In this document: in pieces, positions 8,711 to 18,100 of the stretch | How positions within the stretch are numbered: position 1 is the first letter of the stretch | How the letters are laid out: each line of letters starts with the position of its first letter | Source of the DNA: CAYFZO01 sp965226235 | GTDB taxonomy: Bacteria > Pseudomonadota > Gammaproteobacteria > Poriferisulfidales > Oxydemutatoraceae | Length of the DNA stretch: 64,000 bases | Assembly: GCA_965226235.1 (NCBI GenBank) | Contig: OZ245335.1 | Location: 1,798,001-1,862,000 of the forward strand | Direction: 5' to 3' | The notes under the pieces: generated by a model | Told to the model about the DNA's origin: nothing | Database searches by the model: none | The model's input: only the letters and a program-made list of their open reading frames with translations | Made by a program: the position numbers and the translations under genes

Positions 8711-11700
8711 TCAGGCGCAAGTGGTTGCAGGCGGCACGACCGAGGTGATGGTGGTGCTGACGGGCGATACGGAACTCATAGGGGATGATGAGTTCACGGT
8801 GATATTTTCATACGAACCGCCAGACGGCGGCGTTTCTGCCGAGGCTGCGATGTTGAACGCGGCGGTCACGAGCGCGACCGTGAGCTTGGTGGCGATGGAG
8901 ATCGCGCAGGATGGGACGCTGACGGCATCGGTGTCCGGGGTGGACGGCGCGACGATCGAGTCGGCGACGCTGCCGGTGGAGATCGTGAAGGAGATCATCC
9001 CGCGGTCGTACAGTCTGACGTTTGATGTAGCGGCAGTATCGGTAGTCGCAGGCGGCATGACCGAGGTGATGGTGGTGCTGACGGGCGATACGGAACTCAT
9101 AGGGGATGATGAGTTCACGGTGATATTTTCATACGAACCGCCAGACGGCGGCGTTTCTGCCGAGGCTGCGATGTTGAACGCGGCGGTCACGAGCGCGACC
9201 GTGAGCTTGGTGGCGACGGCGATCGCGCAGGATGGGACGCTGACGGCATCGGTGTCCGGGGTGGACGGCGCGACGTTTGCACCAGCGACGCTGTCGGTGG
9301 AGATCATCCCGCGGTCGTACAGTCTGGCGTTTAATGTAGAGACGGTATCGGTGGTCGCAGGCGATGCGGCGCAGGTGATGGTGGTGCTGACGGGCGATAC
9401 GGAACTCATAGGGGCGGATGAGTTCACGGTGATGTTTTCATACGAACCGCCAGACGGCGGCGTTTCTGTCGATGAGGCGGTGATATTGAACGCGGATATC
9501 ACTCGCGCGACCGTGAGCTTGATAGCGACGGCGATCGCGCAGGATGGGACGATGACGGCAACGGTGTCCGGGGTGGACGGCGCGACGTTTGCACCGGCGA
9601 AGCTAGCGGTGGATATCGTGAGGGAGATCATCCCGCGGTCGTACAGTCTGGTGTTTGATGTAGCGGCAGTATCGGTGGTCGCAGGCGGCACGACCGAGGT
9701 GATGGTGGTGCTGACGGGCGATACGGAACTCATAGGGGCGGATGAGTTCACGGTGATATTTTCATACGAACCGCCAGACGGCGGCGTTTCTGTCGATGAG
9801 GCGGTGATATTGAACGCGGATATCACTCGCGTGACCGTGAGCTTGATGGCGACGGCGATCGCGCAGGATGGGACGCTGACGGCAACGGTGTCCGGGGTGG
9901 ACGGCGCGACGTTTGCACCAGCGACGCTGCCGGTGGAGATCGTGAAGGAGATCATCCCGCGGTCGTACAGTCTGGCGTTTAATGTAGAGACGGTATCGGT
10001 GGTCGCAGGCGATGCGGCGCAGGTGCTGGTGGTGCTGACGGGCGATACGGAACTCATAGGGGCGGATGAGTTCACGGTGATGTTTTCATACGAACCGCCA
10101 GACGGCGGCGTTTCTGCCGAGGCTGCGATGTTGAACGCGGCGGTCACGAGCGCGACCGTGAGCTTGATGGCGACGGCGATCGCGCAGGATGGGACGCTGA
10201 CGGCATCGGTGTCCGGGGTGGACGGCGCGACGTTTGCACCAGCGACGCTGTCGGTGGAGATCGTGAAGGAGATCATCCCGCGGTCGTACAGTCTGGCGTT
10301 TGATGTAGCGGCAGTATCGGTGGTCGCAGGCGATGCGGCGCAGGTGCTGGTGGTGCTGACGGGCGATACGGAACTCATAGGGGCGGATGAGTTCACGGTG
10401 ATGTTTTCATACGAACCGCCAGACGGCGGCGTTTCTGCCGATGAGGCGGTGATATTGAACGCGGCGGTCACGAGCGCGACCGTGAGCTTGATGGCGACGG
10501 CGATCGCGCAGGATGGGACGCTGACGGCATCGGTGTCCGGGGTGGACGGCGCGACGTTTGCACCAGCGACGCTGCCGGTGGAGATCGTGAGGGAGATCAT
10601 CCCGCGGTCGTACAGTCTGGCGTTTGATGTAGCGGCAGTATCGGTGGTCGCAGGCGCCACGGCACAGGTGATGGTGGTGCTGACGGGCGATACGGAACTC
10701 ATAGGGGCGGATGAGTTCACGGTGATGTTTTCATACGAACCGCCAGACGGCGGCGTTTCTGCCGATGAGGCGGTGATATTGAACGCGGCGGTCACGAGCG
10801 CGACCGTGAGCTTGATGGCGACGGCGATCGCGCAGGATGGGACGCTGACGGCATCGGTGTCCGGGGTGGACGGCGCGACGATCGAGTCGGCGACGCTGCC
10901 GGTGGAGATCGTGAAGGAGATCATCCCGCGGTCGTACAGTCTGGGGTTTGATGTAGCGGCAGTATCGGTAGTCGCAGGCGGCACGACCGAGGTGATGGTG
11001 GTTCTGACGGGCGATACGGAACTCATAGGGGATGATGAGTTCACGGTGATGTTTTCATACGAACCGCAAGACGGCGGCGTTTCTGCCGAGGATGCGATGT
11101 TGAACGCGGCGGTCACGAGCGCGACCGTGAGCTTGATGGCGACGGCGATCGCGCAGGATGGGACGCTGACGGCATCGGTGTCCGGGGTGGACGGCGCGAC
11201 GTTTGCACCAGCGACGCTGACGGTGACTGTCATTAGGCAGCCGGATATGCCGCCGCCGGTCGTGCCGCTTCGAGTATTCACGCTGTCGTTTTTGACCTTG
11301 GATAACGAGCCGCTTGCGGATACGACGGCGCGGGTGTTGGCAGGCGGCATGACCAAGGTCGCGGTGAGGCTGGAGAAGGATGTGCTGAGGAATGGCGAGA
11401 CGTTACAGGTCACGCTGCGGCCGACGACGGTGACAGTTATTCCGTCTACACTGACGCTGACGCCGGGTGAGGCGAGCACGACCTTCACCATCAAAGCGCG
11501 CCACGACGTGGATCCGCCGGAAGGGACGGTGGTCGCCTTGGGCGAGGTGATGCTGGGTGGCGCCCGGGTTTTAGATACGCGGGTAGTTTCGACCGCTCTT
11601 GCGGTGGAGATTGTCAAGCGTCGCTTTCAGCTGTCGTTTCGGCCGTCGGGCAGGCAGTTCAGCCAGACGGAGCGCCCGAACACGGTCATTGCAGATAATT

Positions 11701-12251
11701 CGAGTACGCAGTCGGTGCACAGCACCATCACTGTGGCCGAAGACATCGAGATCCGATCGCTGAGGGTGAGGGTAGAGATCCTAGGCCCGGTGGGTCCGCA
11801 ACTGCGCATTGTGCTGGTTTCTCCCGAGGGCGTGGAGGTGTTGTTGCATAACCTCCGGTCGGCTGGGAGCGCCCCCGCAGAATACACCTCGTTGAATCGT
11901 ACAGGTCTGAATGCTTTGAGCGGGGCACCCGCGCTGGGCGAGTGGGTGTTGACGGCAGGTGATTATGTACCTATGGATACCAGCACGCTGAGGGCGTGGA
12001 GCCTGGAGATCAACGGATTCGCGCGGGTGCTCGCGGGGGGAAACGTGTCGCTGGTGGCTTCGCTGACGGAGATCGAGACGCCGCTCGGATTGCCGCGGTT
12101 GTTTCCAGGCGAGACGCTGACGATGGAGCTGAGGCACAGCGGCGCCAACGTCGGGTTTACTCCGTCGACGCTGGTGTTTGGCGCATCCGCTACGACCGCC
12201 GCCTTCAGGCTGGAGGCGGCGTTTAACGCGACGCCGCGGGGGGGGTACTGA
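8688..12251 (+). CDS. Giant repeat protein, fragment 2 (SYSL-module array, C module, P domain, B module)
   Basis: Frame 3 continuation of the same protein. The ATG-like start at 8688 falls in scrambled sequence and the first repeat-like residues appear at about 8715 (QVVAGGTTEV). Eight A modules of the SYSL subtype follow, most separated by the linker VEIV(K/R)EIIPR. Next come a C module (11274-11621, with ARVLAGGMTKV), a P domain (11622-12014, ending W.LEIN) and the first part of a B module (VETPLG-like core 'IETPLGLPRLF'). The fragment stops only because the frame is lost in a run of eight G at 12238-12245; the same B module finishes in frame 2 downstream. The repeated residues EFTVMFSYEPPDGGVS and ATAIAQDGTLTA distinguish these A modules from the others. 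Confidence 0.8.
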   Translation: MTTLAGLGQAQVVAGGTTEVMVVLTGDTELIGDDEFTVIFSYEPPDGGVSAEAAMLNAAVTSATVSLVAMEIAQDGTLTASVSGVDGATIESATLPVEIVKEIIPRSYSLTFDVAAVSVVAGGMTEVMVVLTGDTELIGDDEFTVIFSYEPPDGGVSAEAAMLNAAVTSATVSLVATAIAQDGTLTASVSGVDGATFAPATLSVEIIPRSYSLAFNVETVSVVAGDAAQVMVVLTGDTELIGADEFTVMFSYEPPDGGVSVDEAVILNADITRATVSLIATAIAQDGTMTATVSGVDGATFAPAKLAVDIVREIIPRSYSLVFDVAAVSVVAGGTTEVMVVLTGDTELIGADEFTVIFSYEPPDGGVSVDEAVILNADITRVTVSLMATAIAQDGTLTATVSGVDGATFAPATLPVEIVKEIIPRSYSLAFNVETVSVVAGDAAQVLVVLTGDTELIGADEFTVMFSYEPPDGGVSAEAAMLNAAVTSATVSLMATAIAQDGTLTASVSGVDGATFAPATLSVEIVKEIIPRSYSLAFDVAAVSVVAGDAAQVLVVLTGDTELIGADEFTVMFSYEPPDGGVSADEAVILNAAVTSATVSLMATAIAQDGTLTASVSGVDGATFAPATLPVEIVREIIPRSYSLAFDVAAVSVVAGATAQVMVVLTGDTELIGADEFTVMFSYEPPDGGVSADEAVILNAAVTSATVSLMATAIAQDGTLTASVSGVDGATIESATLPVEIVKEIIPRSYSLGFDVAAVSVVAGGTTEVMVVLTGDTELIGDDEFTVMFSYEPQDGGVSAEDAMLNAAVTSATVSLMATAIAQDGTLTASVSGVDGATFAPATLTVTVIRQPDMPPPVVPLRVFTLSFLTLDNEPLADTTARVLAGGMTKVAVRLEKDVLRNGETLQVTLRPTTVTVIPSTLTLTPGEASTTFTIKARHDVDPPEGTVVALGEVMLGGARVLDTRVVSTALAVEIVKRRFQLSFRPSGRQFSQTERPNTVIADNSSTQSVHSTITVAEDIEIRSLRVRVEILGPVGPQLRIVLVSPEGVEVLLHNLRSAGSAPAEYTSLNRTGLNALSGAPALGEWVLTAGDYVPMDTSTLRAWSLEINGFARVLAGGNVSLVASLTEIETPLGLPRLFPGETLTMELRHSGANVGFTPSTLVFGASATTAAFRLEAAFNATPRGGY
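8711..11273 (+). repeat. Homogenised array of eight SYSL-type A modules (309-324 bp period)
   Basis: The 'cggtcgtacagtct' start of each unit recurs at about 9003, 9312, 9636, 9960, 10281, 10605 and 10929, giving spacings of 309, 324, 324, 321, 324 and 324 bp. The short 309 bp unit lacks the extra residues of the VEIV(K/R)E linker. Units differ at a few recurrent positions (GGTTEV, GDAAQV or GATAQV; GDDEF or GADEF; AEAAML or DEAVIL), and these variants are shuffled between units rather than inherited together. This suggests gene conversion or unequal crossover. Confidence 0.85.
11622..12014 (+). other. P domain 7
   Basis: Starts RFQLSFRPSGRQFSQTERPN, followed by a TQSV.STITVAEDIEIRSL strand and the ending RAWSLEIN. 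The HP..GDL segment is replaced by 'LGPVGPQLRIVL'. Closely related to P domain 10. Confidence 0.8.
12238..12245 (+). other. Run of eight G at a frame break
   Basis: Upstream B-module coding is in frame 3 (EAAFNATPRG) and downstream is in frame 2 (LTAAEVAIPSN). Adding one G, or removing two, would restore a continuous B module ending in GIAPR before the P domain at 12326. The break lies exactly in the homopolymer, so it is either a homopolymer length error or a genuine slippage site. Confidence 0.75.
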
Positions 12252-12262
12252 CGGCGGCGGAG

Positions 12263-14968
12263 GTGGCTATTCCAAGCAACGTCGATATCATGCCGGAGAG
12301 GGCGTTGGTGGGGATCGCGCCGCGGCGCTTCCAGTTGTCGTTCCGTAGCGCTTCGCCGTTGGGCGCGCAGCTCGACGCGTCGCAGCGCTTCGTCGGGGAG
12401 GCGAATGATGGGCCGCTGCCGATTCCGGACGGTCCGGACGGCGGAGAGGTGAACAGCATCATCACCGTGCCTGTAGACACCGAGATCCAGTCGCTGGCGG
12501 TGCGGGTAGAGATACGGCACCCGGCCAGGGGAAACCTGCTCGTTCAGCTGTTTTCCCCCGGGAGGGTGCTTGCGGTGTTGCATCAGGGGGAGGGCGGCAT
12601 TACGGGTGATCTCTTCAGGACATACACCTCGGCGGATGATCAAGAGTTGGAAGATTTGGTCGGAGGGGGGACGATAGGGATGTGGGAGCTGATTGTGGAA
12701 GATCGCATAAGAATCCTCACCGGCACGCTGGAGAGGTGGGGTCTGGAGATCAATGCCCATGTGCAGTTGGGCACGGGCGCACGCGTGCCAGCCGTGGTGA
12801 CCCTGTCGGGGGTGGAAACGTTGTACGGGGAATCGCGGTTGTTTCCGAGCGAGACGCTGTTGGTGGGATTGCGGTATGAGGATCTGGATGTCGATACCGA
12901 AGAGGACGGTGTGACCATGTCTCCGCCGACGCTGGAGTTTCGTTCACCGATACCTTCGCTCGCCCTGACGAACTTGATGGTGTTGGAAGTGGTGTCACCG
13001 ATCCCGACGTCAGGGTTGCTGGAATTGACCGAGTTGCCCGACGGCGGCTTGACGAACGCGGTGGTGGGGTCGACGTCGGTTCTGGTGCAGATCGTGCGCC
13101 AGTTCAGGCTGGCGTTCGCTACGCCGGAGGGCGCGCCGCTGGAGCAGGCGCGGGTGATGGCGGGTGCTACGACCGAGGTGAGGGTGGTGCTGGATAGCCC
13201 GGAGACGCTGGAGGAGGGCGAGGTAGTGCGGGTTTCGTTCGCGACAACGAGGGTGACAGTCATTCCGTCGCAACCCACACTGACGCTGACGCCGGATGAG
13301 GCGAGCAAGACCATCCTCATCAGTGCGCCCGCCGACACGGATATGCCGCGGGGGGAGGTAGTTGCTTCGGGCGAGTTGCTGTTGAGGGACGGCACAACGG
13401 CCGATATAGAGGTGGTTGCGGGCTCTCTCGCGGTAGAGGTCATTCTGCACACGTTTCGCTTGGAGTTTGACCCGGCATCGGTTTCTGTTGTCGCCGGCGC
13501 TACGACGCAGGTGAAGCTGACGCTGATGGGAGACGATATGATCGTCGGCAACGATCCGCTTGTGGTGATGTTTTCGGATGTGCCGGGCGTGGAAGTTGTG
13601 GAACCGGTGATGTTGAGGTTTACTGCGGGTAGCAGCACCGAGGCTATGGTGACGCTGGAAGCGGCGACGACCGCGACGGATGGCAGGTTGAGGGCGTCGG
13701 TGGCAAAAATTGTAGGCACGGATGTCGTACCGGCGACGCTGGATGTGGAGATTCTCCCGCGGTCGTACAGTCTGGCGTTTGATGTAGCGGCAGTATCGGT
13801 AGTCGCAGGCGGCACGACCGAGGTGATGGTGGTGCTGACGGGCGATACGGAACTTATAGGGGATGATGAGTTCACGGTGATGTTTTCATACGAACCGCAA
13901 GACGGCGGCGTTTCTGCCGAGGCTGCGATGTTGAACGCGGCGGTCACGAGCGCGACCGTGAGCTTGATAGCGACGGCGATCGCGCAGGATGGGACGCTGA
14001 CGGCAACGGTGTCCGGGGTGGACGGCGCGACGTTTGCACCAGCGACGCTGTCGATGGAGATCATCCCGCGGTCGTACAGTCTGGCGTTTGATGTAGCGGC
14101 AGTATCGGTGGTCGCAGGCGGCACGACCGAGGTGATGGTGGTGCTGACGGGCGATACGGAACCCATAGGGGATGATGAGTTCACGGTGATATTTTCATAC
14201 GAACCGCCAGACGGCGGCGTTTCTGCCGAGGCTGCGATGTTGAACGCGGAGGTCACGAGCGCGACCGTGAGCTTGGTGGCGACGGCGATCGCGCAGGATG
14301 GGACGCTGACGGCATCGGTGTCCGGGGTGGACGGCGCGACGGTTGCACCAGCGACGCTGTCGATGGAGATCATCCCGCGGTCGTACAGTCTGACGTTTAA
14401 TGTAGAGACAGTATCGGTGGTCGCAGGCGGCACGACCGAGGTGATGGTGGTGCTGACGGGCGATACGGAACTCATAGGGGAGGATGAGTTCACGGTGATA
14501 TTTTCATACGAACCGCCAGACGGCGGCGTTTCTGCCGAGGCTGCGATGTTGAACGCGGAGGTCACGAGCGCGACCGTGAGCTTGGTGGCGACGGCGATCG
14601 CGCAGGATGGGACGCTGACGGCATCGGTGTCCGGGGTGGACGGCGCGACGTTTGCACCAGCGACGCTGTCGGTGGAAATCACCCCGCGGTTGTTCAGTCT
14701 GGCGTTTGACGCAACGACGGTATCGGTGGTCGCAGGCGGCACGACCGAGGTGATGGTGGTTCTGACGGGCGATACGGAACTCATGAGGCGTTTGCGGCGA
14801 TACGTAGCTTCCGACCCGGACGCGTGGAGGTTGTGGAGTCGGTGGAGTTCTCTGAGGGTACGAACCGCCAGCGGCGACGGCGCTGACGCATCGGTTCGGC
14901 CGGAAGGCGGCTGCGACGCTGTCGGTGAACGCGGTTCACGCTCGCGTGACGCACGAGCGCGACCGTGA
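12263..14968 (+). CDS. Giant repeat protein, fragment 3 (P, B, C and A modules)
   Basis: Frame 2 continuation. The start at 12263 lies mid-module and is not a real initiation site. Order: end of a B module, a P domain (12326-12754, W.LEIN end), B (12755-13096, VETLYGESRLFPSE), C (13097-13450, ARVMAGATTEV), an A module, three SYSL-type A modules and the beginning of an LFSL-type A module. P-B-C here is a diverged copy of 5830-7290 with a few inserted codons (for example GPDGG in the P domain). The authentic frame ends near 14784; the last 60 or so residues come from a scrambled stretch rich in Arg and include a cysteine. Confidence 0.8.
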   Translation: MAIPSNVDIMPERALVGIAPRRFQLSFRSASPLGAQLDASQRFVGEANDGPLPIPDGPDGGEVNSIITVPVDTEIQSLAVRVEIRHPARGNLLVQLFSPGRVLAVLHQGEGGITGDLFRTYTSADDQELEDLVGGGTIGMWELIVEDRIRILTGTLERWGLEINAHVQLGTGARVPAVVTLSGVETLYGESRLFPSETLLVGLRYEDLDVDTEEDGVTMSPPTLEFRSPIPSLALTNLMVLEVVSPIPTSGLLELTELPDGGLTNAVVGSTSVLVQIVRQFRLAFATPEGAPLEQARVMAGATTEVRVVLDSPETLEEGEVVRVSFATTRVTVIPSQPTLTLTPDEASKTILISAPADTDMPRGEVVASGELLLRDGTTADIEVVAGSLAVEVILHTFRLEFDPASVSVVAGATTQVKLTLMGDDMIVGNDPLVVMFSDVPGVEVVEPVMLRFTAGSSTEAMVTLEAATTATDGRLRASVAKIVGTDVVPATLDVEILPRSYSLAFDVAAVSVVAGGTTEVMVVLTGDTELIGDDEFTVMFSYEPQDGGVSAEAAMLNAAVTSATVSLIATAIAQDGTLTATVSGVDGATFAPATLSMEIIPRSYSLAFDVAAVSVVAGGTTEVMVVLTGDTEPIGDDEFTVIFSYEPPDGGVSAEAAMLNAEVTSATVSLVATAIAQDGTLTASVSGVDGATVAPATLSMEIIPRSYSLTFNVETVSVVAGGTTEVMVVLTGDTELIGEDEFTVIFSYEPPDGGVSAEAAMLNAEVTSATVSLVATAIAQDGTLTASVSGVDGATFAPATLSVEITPRLFSLAFDATTVSVVAGGTTEVMVVLTGDTELMRRLRRYVASDPDAWRLWSRWSSLRVRTASGDGADASVRPEGGCDAVGERGSRSRDARARP
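12326..12754 (+). other. P domain 8
   Basis: Single-domain relative of the P1-P2 pair: it starts like P1 (RSASPLGAQLD) but continues like P2 (FVGEANDGPLPIPD), as if one half of each had been joined. It has 'SPGRVLAVLH' instead of SPEGV.VLLH and ends RWGLEIN. Confidence 0.8.
13451..14784 (+). repeat. A-module array: one standard plus three SYSL-type and a partial LFSL-type
   Basis: The first unit (FDPASVSVVAGATTQV) has a shortened central loop, with 'FSDVPGVEVVEP' replacing the usual FSY.PDGG segment. The three SYSL units carry EFTV.FSYEP.DGGVSAEAAML and AIAQDGTLTA as in the 8711-11273 array, but are joined by plain ME/VEIIPR without the extra V(K/R)E. The last unit is broken at 14784 by the scrambled junction. 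Confidence 0.8.
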
Positions 14969-15110
14969 CGGAACTCATAGGGGAGAATGAGGCGTTTGGT
15001 TTACGTATGCTCCGTCCGCGATGGCGGCGTGGAGGTTGTGGAGTCGGTGGAGGAGGTGCGGCTACGGTGCTGACGACCGCATCTGACAGCATCGGTGATC
15101 GGCGCGGAAG
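14785..15110 (+). other. Scrambled, deletion-rich repeat segment
   Basis: Recognisable A-module pieces appear in the right order but with many small losses: 'gaactcatgaggcgtttgcg' lacks the 'aggggagaa' part, 'tccgacccggacgcgtggag' lacks most of the GG loop, and 'gagggtacgaaccgccagcg' lacks the ACC-GCG-GCT stretch. About two A modules are squeezed into some 325 bp where about 630 bp would be expected, with changes of frame throughout. Clean repeat sequence resumes in frame 2 at about 15105. The sharp change from clean flanks favours poor consensus quality over ordinary pseudogene decay. Confidence 0.65.
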
Positions 15111-18100
15111 GCGCGACGGTCGCACCAGCGACGCTGTCGGTGGAGATTACCCCGCGGTTGTTCAGTCTGGCGTTTGACGCAACGACGGTGTCGGTGGTCG
15201 CAGGCGCCACGGCGCAGGTAGGTCTGGCGCTGACGGGCGACACGGAACTCATAGGGGAGAATGAGGCGGTCGAGGTCATGTTTGCGTATGAATCGGATGA
15301 TCTGGATGGCGGCGATGTGCGGTTTGTGGCGTTGGTACCGGCGATGTTCACCCGAGGCAACACCGAGGCTGTGGTGACGCTGGAAGCGGCGACGACCGCG
15401 ACGAGAGGCACGCTGACGGCGTTGGTGCTCGAGGCGGAAGGCGCGGTGGTCGAGTCGGCGACGCTGTCGGTGGAAATCACCCCGCGGTTGTTCAGTCTGG
15501 CGTTTGACGCAACGACGGTGTCGGTGGTCGCGGGCGCCACGGCGCAGGTGACGCTGACGCTGACGGGAGATACGGAACTCATAGGGGAGAATGAGGCGGT
15601 CGAGGTCATGTTTGCGTATGAATCGGATGATCTGGATGGCGGCGGTGTGGAGGTTGTGGCGTTGGCACCGGCGATGTTCACTGCGGACAACACCGAGGCT
15701 GTGGTGACCCTGTCAGCGGCGACGACCGCGATGGGTGGTGTGCTGACAGCATCGGTGATCGGCGCGGAAGGCGCGACGGTCGCACCGGCGACGCTGGGTG
15801 TGGAGATCATCCCGCGGTCGTACAGTCTGGCGTTTGATGTAGCGACAGTATCGGTGGTCGCGGGCGCCACGATGCAGGTGACGCTGGTGTTGACGGGCGA
15901 CACGGAATTCATAGGGGAGAATGAGGCGGTCGAGGTCATGTTTGCGTATGAATCGGATGATCTGGATGGCGGCGATGTGCGGTTTGTGGCGTTGGTACCG
16001 GCGATGTTCACCCGAGGCAACACCGAGGCTGTGGTGACGCTGGAAGCGGCGACGACCGCGACGGGAGGCATGTTGACGGCGTTGGTGCTCGAGGCGGAAG
16101 GCGCGACGGTTGCACCGGCGACGCTGTCGGTGGAGATTACCCCGCGGTTGTTCAGTCTGGCGTTTGACGCAGAGACGGTGTCGGTTGTCGCGGGCGCCAC
16201 GGCGCAGGTGACACTGACGCTGACGGGAGATCGTGCGCTCGCGGCGAGCGATCGGTTCGCGGTGGAGTTTTCATATGACCTGGATGGCGGCGGAGTAGAA
16301 GTTGTGGCGTTGGAGTCGGTGGAGTTCTCTGAGGGTACGACCTCGGCTACGGTGACCCTGTCCGCGGCGACGACCGCGACGGAAAGCACGCTGACGGCAT
16401 CGGTGGTCGGTGCAGAAGGCGCGACGGTTGCACCGGCGACGCTGTCGGTGGAGATTACCCCGCGGTTGTTCAGTCTGGCGTTTGACGCAGAGACGGTGTC
16501 GGTTGTCGCGGGCGCCACGGCGCAGGTGACGCTGACGCTGACGGGAGATCGTGCGCTCGCGGCGAGCGATCAGTTCGCGGTGACGTTTTCGTATGACCTG
16601 GATGGCGGCGGTGTGGAGGTTGTGGCGTTGGCACCGGCGATGTTCACTGCGGACAACACCGCGGCTGTGGTGATGCTGGAAGCGGCGACGACCGCGACGG
16701 AAAGCACGCTGACGGCATCGGTGGTCGGTGCGGAAGGCGCGACGGTCGCACCGGCGACACTGGGTGTGGAGATCGTCCCGCGGGCGTTCACGTTGGCGTT
16801 TGACGCAGAGACGGCGGCTGTTGTCGCAGGCGCCACGACGCAGGTGATGCTGACACTGACGGGCGATACGGAGCTTATTGGGAAGGATGAGGCGTTTGCG
16901 GCGACATTTACGTATACTCCGTCCGACCCGGATGGCGGCGTGGAGGTTGTGGAGTCGGTGGAGTTCTCTGCGGGTACGACCGCGGCTACGGTGACCCTGT
17001 CAGCGGCGACGACCGCGACGGGTGGCGTGCTGACGGCATCGGTGTCCGATGCGGACGGCGCGACGATCGAGCCGGCGATGTTGCCGGTGCAGGTGTTTCA
17101 CGAATTGACGTTCTCCTTTGCCACTGCCACGCCGGGGGAGATGCCGCTGGAGCAGGCGCGGGTACTGGCGGGTGGCGCGACCAGAGTTCGAGTGGTGCTG
17201 GACAATCCAGGGTTGCTGGAGGGTGACGAGGCAGTGCGGGTCTTGCGGGTCTCTCTCTCGCCGGGGCTTGTGAACATCAGCGAGGTCGAGCCGATACGGC
17301 TGACAAACGCGAATACGAGCGCGACCTTCGTCATTACGGCGGCCCACGACACGCCGCCGCTGGGGACGGTGCGCGTCACGGGCCAGGTGGTGTCAGGCGA
17401 TATCCGGGTTGCGAACAAGCGGGTGGCTCCGATCACCCTGACGGTGGAGATCGTGCCGCGGCGCTTCCGGCTGTCGCTGGAGCAGTTCAGTCAAACGGAA
17501 AGCCCGAACGTGCTCATTGCAAATGATTCGGATACGCAGTCTGTGCGCAGCATCATCACGGTGGCCGAAGACATCAGGATTCGACTTCTGTTGGTGCAGG
17601 TAGATATCCGGCACATGACTATTGGAGACCTGCGCGTTGTGCTGGTTTCTCCCAAGGGGGCGGAGGTGGTGTTGCATCGGCGGACGGGCGGCACCAGGAA
17701 TCATATCAACGAGACATACGCCTCGTTGGATCATGCAGGTCTGGCTGCTTTGGTCGGGGAGCGCGCGGAAGGTCCATGGACGCTGACGGTGGGTGATTAC
17801 GCTGGTGGCTTCGGCGGCAGACTGAGGTCGTGGACCTTGGGGATCAACACATCTGCGTTGGTGCTCGCGGGGGGCGATAGCGTATCGCTGGTGGCCTCGC
17901 TGGCGGCGGTCGAGACGCCGCTCGGATTGCCGCGGTTGCTTGCACACGAGATGCTGACGGTGGCGCTGACGTACGACAGCGCCAATGTCGAGGTCCTTCC
18001 GTCGACGCTGACGTTTGGCGGCGCACGCATGACTACCGCCATCGACGTGACGCTGCAGGCGGCGGTTGACGCGACGGATGGGGCACTGGCGGCGGTGGTC

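Noticed and set aside
8711..11273. CRISPR-like or VNTR non-coding array
   Set aside because: Period is above 300 bp with no spacers and every unit is an intact protein module in frame.
12263..12300. Genuine start of a separate gene after the stop at 12249-12251
   Set aside because: No ribosome-binding site or promoter-like gap; the sequence completes the B module that was in progress before the G8 run.
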